From: Lunasporangiospora selenospora
Lineage: Eukaryota > Mortierellomycota > Mortierellomycetes > Mortierellales > Mortierellaceae
Length of the DNA stretch: 11,586 bases
Direction of reading: 5' to 3'
NCBI GenBank assembly: GCA_015680635.1
Contig: JAABOA010000782.1
Coordinates: 1 to 11,586 of the forward strand
A model generated the notes under the pieces. The model ran no database searches and was not told the DNA's origin. It saw only the letters and a program-made list of their open reading frames with translations. A program made the translations under genes and the position numbers. Shown piece after piece: positions 7,766 to 11,586 of this stretch. How positions within the stretch are numbered: position 1 is the stretch's first letter; the number at the start of each line of letters is the position of its first letter.

Positions 7766-7825
7766 GTGCGTAGTTCCGTGCACATTAAAACCTTTGGTTG
7801 GTACGGTATCGCAATGGTCTTTTGT

Positions 7826-7859
7826 CTTTTTTCTTTTTTAAAAAAAAGAAAAAGAAAAG
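7826..7859 (+). terminator. T-run/A-run hairpin in the 3' UTR
   Basis: A T-rich arm (CTTTTTTCTTTTTT) is followed directly by an A-rich arm (AAAAAAAAGAAAAAG) that is nearly its complement. It can fold into a long A-U hairpin about 60-90 nt after the stop codon and just before the polyadenylation signal. A role in 3'-end formation or mRNA stability is possible. Confidence 0.35.
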
Positions 7860-7869
7860 TCTCGATTCC

Positions 7870-7875
7870 AATAAA
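7870..7875 (+). terminator. Polyadenylation signal of the lectin-like gene
   Basis: AATAAA lies 105 bp after the TAG stop, followed within 20 bp by a T-rich stretch (TTTTTCTC). This fits the 3' end of the lectin-like transcript. Confidence 0.6.
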
Positions 7876-8347
7876 GTGCGGAAAATTTTTCTCTACTGAG
7901 CGCCTAGTTCTTGTTAATATGATTTGCTTTGTGTGAGTGCAGTTCCATTCACCCGATCTGGCAACCAACCATGGGGGCCTACACGAGTCAGTTTCCTCTG
8001 AAAATATTCCATAGAAAAGGCTGCCGCAGAAGGAAAAAGTATTATGCCCATAGCGGAGGTTCTCACTGAAGGAAGAAAATCATGGACATTCTGATATATT
8101 TTTTATTTCACCCTAGCCCATTGCGATAGGGGAGAGGGGCTCGAGAGATAGTCGGGATTTATTGGAGGCTTAGGTAATAGTGGTTAGACTCTTGGTTTAA
8201 GCGATCGTTTGTAATGAGCTGTACAATATCAAAAATGATATCCATCCTCGGAGGGGTCGGATCTATTTACTGGATCCTATAAAGAGAAAGGGTTATTAGA
8301 TCGTGACATTAACATTGAATGCTATACATGTTTCTCTCCCTAGTTAA
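7876..8347. other. Intergenic, no supported gene
   Basis: I see no coding frame or RNA gene here. The right end may be further decayed retroelement sequence, because the integrase similarity begins directly after it, but I could not read reverse transcriptase or RNase H motifs. Confidence 0.4.
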
Positions 8348-8702
8348 CATCTTGCAAGGGGTCTGGAGCCTTCCGAGGAAGACTATATGCACATCTTAAT
8401 TGTTGTTGATGTATGCCCTCGTTTTGTGTTCCTCTTTGCTCTTAAAGACAAAACTGCTGCGGGGGTAACCAGATGCTTCACCACTTTTTGGTTTTGTTGG
8501 ATTTCCTAAGATTCTGCAAAGTGACAATGGTGGTTAATTCTCCAATAAGCTATCGCAGGAAGTTTTGTCCGCGTTACAAGTTGAGCAACATCCATGTATA
8601 CTTTATTATCCCCACCCTAATGATGTCACTGAACACTCTGTCCAAAGAACCAAGAATATTTTGAGAAAGATGGTTCTGCGTCAAGGAGATGAATCATTTT
8701 GA
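8348..8702 (+). pseudogene. Ty3/gypsy-type integrase core, broken
   Basis: The catalytic core of a retroelement integrase is readable in two frames. The first (8348 to about 8490) gives LEPSEEDYMHILIVVDVC, whose Asp is the first of the D-D-E triad. A frameshift near 8490-8505 leads to GFPKILQSDNGG with the second Asp, followed by a stop (TAA at the next codon). Then come SNKLSQEVLSAL, YYPHPNDVTEHSVQRTKNIL with the Glu of the triad, and a TGA stop at 8700. The order, spacing and DNGG motif are typical of rve-family integrases of LTR retrotransposons. The neighbouring zinc-binding and chromodomain parts, RT and gag are not seen. The frameshift and stops rule out function. Confidence 0.85.
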
Positions 8703-8719
8703 CAAAATAACCTTTAAAT

Positions 8720-8771
8720 GAAAAGTGACCCTTTGGACGAAAAAGGAAAAGTGACCATTTGGAAATGAAAG
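8720..8771. repeat. 26-bp tandem repeat, two copies
   Basis: Units 8720-8745 and 8746-8771 share GAAAAGTGACC, then TTTGGA, then AAAG. A weak third copy may precede them (AAAATAACCTTT from 8704). It follows the integrase remnant within 20 bp, so it could be element-derived. Confidence 0.6.
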
Positions 8772-8851
8772 GACTCATCGAAAGGGCCTATTAGAAAGAG
8801 TCTTTGGGTAACACGGCTTTGGCTAAGTAGGGTAGCCCTTTGACGTTCCTA

Positions 8852-9082
8852 TCAGCTCTTGAAGCTGTCTTGGGCCATCACATTCAAGTTGTGTGCAAGA
8901 GCCGGCTCCACGAAAGCGTACAGCTGTCCCAGCCCTCGGATATGTCTGATGGATTTAGACACTGGCGACTGTTGTTTTATTTTTTCAATCACTTCTCCTA
9001 GTCTTTGGACTTGGCGCATGGATTCAAACAAAGAACGCATTGCAAATGCTGCGTCTAATCTACCAGCACCAAAAGAGGTCCA
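8852..9082 (-). other. Unassigned open frame, possible gene fragment
   Basis: The minus strand is open for 76 codons before TGA 8852-8854, with an internal ATG at 9040 (62 aa). The sequence has helical character: RSLFESMRQVQRLGEVIEKI, then HIRGLGQLYAFVEPALAHNL. Composition looks more protein-like than most frames nearby, but I recognise no family and no clear splice sites. It may be another transposon remnant or chance. Confidence 0.2.
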
Positions 9083-9545
9083 TCAACCATCTCTTGCCTG
9101 TCTCCAAAGTGGGCAGTTAAGAGCAGACTAAAGCTTGAACATCTACGCTTGGATCACAACTTCATGCAGTACCCAAATCGGAGCCTCCTTGATGGCCATC
9201 TTGTATTCATCTCAGGGAATTTGGAAGATGTGGCACCGGAACATAATAAGTTCCCAATGAATGTTTGTTACTTGAGAGTTGGACATTGGGATCTAGGTGG
9301 ATGGTTGGAAATGTTGGTACGCGTGCCTCAATCGTCCATGTTTGGTTGGAAATAGAGTCTGAAAGCACAGATGGGGCGCAAAAAGGGAGTTGGAGATCAT
9401 AGAAAACTTCATTATTTTCAGTTTTGGATTCAGCAGGACAGTGTAGACTATATGTACTCACGAGTCAACCATCAACGGCCAAGAATGAGACAGAAAATAT
9501 GTGCAGTGGCCACAATCGAATGAGAGCCTGGGGACGCTGTACACC
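9083..9545. other. Intergenic, no supported gene
   Basis: Short frames on both strands overlap here without recognisable motifs. TGGTTGGAAAT occurs twice (about 9303 and 9344). If the region to the right is the end of an LTR, part of this stretch may be that LTR. Confidence 0.35.
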
Positions 9546-9620
9546 TCTCACAGCTTCCCTCACAGTCTTTTCTCACAGCTTCCCCTCGCAGTCTTTTCTC
9601 AGAGCTTCCCTTCACAGAAC
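9546..9620. repeat. 25-bp pyrimidine-rich tandem repeat, three copies
   Basis: Units lie at 9546-9570, 9571-9596 and 9597-9620, with core TCTCACAGCTTCCC and then CACAGTCTTT. The third is the most diverged (TCTCAGAGCTTCCC). Such arrays are common inside LTRs and promoters. Confidence 0.8.
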
Positions 9621-9702
9621 TACCCTTTCTTTTCTTTGTATCTACTTCCGCTTTTTCATTGAAATAATCTTCGCACCTAGTAGGTCTCTATCTCGTGCCT
9701 CT

Positions 9703-9722
9703 CATTGGCGCCCCATGGGATC
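9703..9722 (+). mobile_element. Possible 3' edge of a 5' LTR and primer-binding site
   Basis: A CA dinucleotide (9703-9704) is followed after one base by TGGCGCCCCATGGGA. Many gypsy LTRs end in CA, with a TGG-starting primer-binding site one or two bases later, and TGGCGCC is a known start of such sites. The tRNA 3' end implied by the longer match does not fit tRNA geometry well. No second LTR copy is in the window. Weak call. Confidence 0.25.
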
Positions 9723-11070
9723 CAAAGATACCAGAAATAGGTACATCGGATCGTGCCACTGGGCACATATCGAGGAGCGGGGCGTGTTCCTCCATTCACC
9801 ACTTAAAAGTTCATAGACTAGCACGCCTAAAGAATATCAACCTGATATTCAACAAATCAATACACGTCCTTTTAGTTCTGTCATCTCTACCCAAGCAAGG
9901 ATATCCCTTTTATCCATTATTTGAAAGAGCAAATGCGTCGAGTTCAACCAAGGTTCTTTTTTTTTCTTTTATTCTTGTCATCTGTAGCATTTGCTAGGTT
10001 TGTTTCTCCTTCCCTCTCTCTCCCTCCCTCCCACCCTCCCATTCCCTCTAGGTTTACTTATCCTCAATGATCATCCTCCTTCAAAGGACTCGGGCGTTGC
10101 GGACGAAAACTGAAGAATGAAAAAAGACATGGAGGCTACTTCCACTTTAGCAGACTCTCTCAGATTCGTCAAATGAGGCTGACCAGCTTCCATTCGACTA
10201 CGCCCCATAGCCCCCCCCCACTTCTCCCTCTAGACCCCTGTCCGCATACTTTAAGCCTTGTGACTAGGGGTTCCGAAAATTATTCGAGACCTGGTGCATG
10301 CGCTCACTTGTGTCACATCTCACTCAGCCCCTCCCCCTTGTGTAACACAGCAGCGGATTTTATTGATTAAGGATATCTGATTTTTGGTATTCCCTCATGC
10401 AAATCATGGTACCTCTTCCCACTTTCTATCACTCAGCGGTAGTATTGACTTGCTCTTGTTTACTTGGTTTTCACACTCGCATATCCTTGAATGAGAATAG
10501 ATCCAAGCAAAAAAAGAAAAAAAAGAAAAAAAATCTGGTCCAGTCCAAATTGGTAGACGAGCAAATTTGGGTTTCTGATTGGGCGATGGATGACAGAGTA
10601 GAAATTACTTGGGGCGACATACTTTGGCCAGGGCCCAATTTACAAAGCCAGGGTCTTTTTCCTCCCTTCTATATGCCACGTATTGACAAAAAAGCTTGAC
10701 CTAGCACTGTTTTCTGAGCCTCAATTGTTACAAAAATGCGATGAACGTTGTGGTCACATGTGCTCCTTTCCTATATTTGGTGGCAAACCAAGGGGTGTAG
10801 GAAAATTGGTATCACGGACGCGACTCAGTCGGTGGCTCCTTGACAATAGGGGACAACGAGGAGATGGGATTGCATTCCCTACGACTTCTATCATAGTAGC
10901 CCATCCGGATGTGTTATGATGGATGTTGGTGAATTGCAGTATGTATTCTCTTGAGTACCAAGATCTTTTTTATGCATAGTGACTTGCAGGGTTGAAATGA
11001 GGGGGGGCATGGCCAGGAAAGGCCACAAATTTACGAGCCACGAGATAAAAAAGCACTTCTCACTTTTGTG
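9723..11070. other. Long gap without a supported gene
   Basis: Frames of up to 100 codons occur (9695-9997, 10397-10699, 10683-10919), but they lack recognisable motifs. They overlap low-complexity runs: TC-rich 10005-10050, a C run at 10211-10219, and A-rich 10508-10533. If an LTR ends at 9704 this would be gag territory, yet no capsid or zinc-knuckle signature is visible. Treated as decayed or intergenic DNA. Confidence 0.4.
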
Positions 11071-11074
11071 GATT

Positions 11075-11080
11075 TTTATT
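11075..11080 (-). terminator. Candidate poly(A) signal of the right-edge gene
   Basis: AATAAA on the minus strand lies about 165 nt beyond the TAA stop of the exon ending at 11247. The distance is within the range of fungal 3' UTRs. No closer signal is seen. Confidence 0.35.
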
Positions 11081-11246
11081 ATTGTTATCTCTCTTTCTCT
11101 TTTCCAACAAAGGGGATAGAGGAAGCAGGCTTGAGATTCACACCAACGGACAAAGGCAACGTCTATGAGGTGCAGAGATATCCATTGCCACAGTAGCCTA
11201 AATAGGATACACTGTGTGGGTTGGTGATATCAAAGTGCCTCGATAA

Positions 11247-11516
11247 TTAATTGCCACTGATAACACGTCCTTTGCACATGTCGTTAGTCTTGTAGTAATT
11301 ATCCTGATAAAACTTTGTGTCTTTCTCCTTGTTGAACACGCGACACTGCAAATAGTCGCTGAAGGCGTAGTGTTGCTGAAGAGTCGAGTTGCTGTTGACG
11401 TATGCGTGGAAGCACGCATTGAAAAGGTTGACACCATCCTCTCTGTACGGGCTGTACGTGATGTCGCAGTCACCGCTATGGCCCTTGACAAAGTATCCGC
11501 AAAACTCACTCTTCAG
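11247..11516 (-). CDS. C-terminal exon of an unidentified Cys-containing protein (partial)
   Basis: The last exon encodes 89 residues ending at TAA 11247-11249. An acceptor CACTCAG precedes 11516, in phase 0. Upstream to the window edge the sequence looks intronic (an in-frame TAA follows, and the composition changes), so the rest of the gene lies beyond 11586. The exon reads LKSEFCGYFVKGHSGDCDIT, then NLFNACFHAYVNS, SDYLQCRVF and NDMCKGRVISGN at the end. Five regularly spaced cysteines and many Asn, Tyr and Ser residues suggest a secreted or wall protein, but no signal peptide is available to test this. Third positions strongly favour C, unlike the decayed regions, so I take it as a functional gene. 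I do not recognise the family. Confidence 0.6.
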   Translation of the reverse strand: MKSEFCGYFVKGHSGDCDITYSPYREDGVNLFNACFHAYVNSNSTLQQHYAFSDYLQCRVFNKEKDTKFYQDNYYKTNDMCKGRVISGN

Positions 11517-11586
11517 CTGAGTGGTTCTGTGTATGATGTGTATGGGGGAAATTGGATCGGTGAGATGGAATGTGGTTTATTCGAGG

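Noticed and set aside
7346-7783. 145-aa minus-strand frame opposite the lectin-like gene
   Set aside because: It is the antisense shadow of the three repeats; its repeats mirror the sense repeats and it has no motif of its own.
10397-10919. Two adjoining plus-strand frames (100 and 78 aa) as a gene
   Set aside because: They cross an A-rich low-complexity run, show no motif or codon bias, and no splice sites join them convincingly.
11198-11509. 103-aa Ser/Thr-rich minus-strand frame at the right edge
   Set aside because: It is an out-of-frame reading of the exon 11516-11247, whose own frame has C-ending codons and a proper acceptor.
1-11586. CRISPR array, operon or prokaryotic defence system
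   Set aside because: No spaced identical repeats, no operon-like gene order and clear spliceosomal introns; the DNA is eukaryotic.

Overview
The window looks like nuclear DNA of a filamentous, probably early-diverging (Mucoromycota-like) fungus. The reasons are a nuclear Cox4 gene with several short introns (donors GTGAGT, GTATGT, GTACGT; acceptors YAG), a compact TATA promoter with a spliced 5' leader in front of a small lectin-like gene, long non-coding gaps, and a large load of decayed mobile DNA. The phylum is an inference; nothing here fixes the genus. Nothing prokaryotic is visible: no operons and no Shine-Dalgarno sites.

Layout. (1) 154-1565, minus: an intact four-exon gene for cytochrome c oxidase subunit IV (yeast Cox4, mammalian COX5B), with a CRE-like site upstream. 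(2) 1976-2251, minus: a fragment resembling the C-terminal part of a Pif1/Helitron helicase. (3) 2792-4967, plus: one long, charged, decayed reading frame broken by a dozen stops and several frameshifts. It contains a D-P-G motif that may be the RuvC-I motif of a Fanzor/TnpB-like transposon protein. (4) 4974-5420, minus: an open frame whose upstream part is a 27-bp (9-residue) triple tandem repeat. It converges on the decayed frame with 6 bases between the two stop codons. (5) 5593-6120, minus: a possible three-exon Cys-rich small gene, uncertain. (6) 6451-6680: a 230-bp MITE-like foldback with 32-bp near-perfect terminal inverted repeats. (7) 7106-7875, plus: a complete expression unit with TATA box, 5'-UTR intron, a 130-aa protein of three 43-aa repeats with Q-x-W motifs (beta-trefoil lectin-like), and an AATAAA signal. 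(8) 8348-8702, plus: a broken Ty3/gypsy-type integrase core. (9) 9546-9722: a triple tandem repeat and a possible LTR edge with primer-binding site. (10) 11247-11516, minus: the last exon of a Cys-containing protein gene that runs off the right edge.

Only three loci look like functional protein genes: cox4, the lectin-like gene and the right-edge gene. They do not form a pathway. They sit as islands in a transposon graveyard holding traces of at least four kinds of element (gypsy LTR, Helitron/Pif1-like, possible Fanzor-like, MITE). No wholly new system can be demonstrated from sequence alone. The best candidates for a second look are the MITE, the decayed DPG protein, the three-repeat lectin-like gene and the 9-residue-repeat frame.
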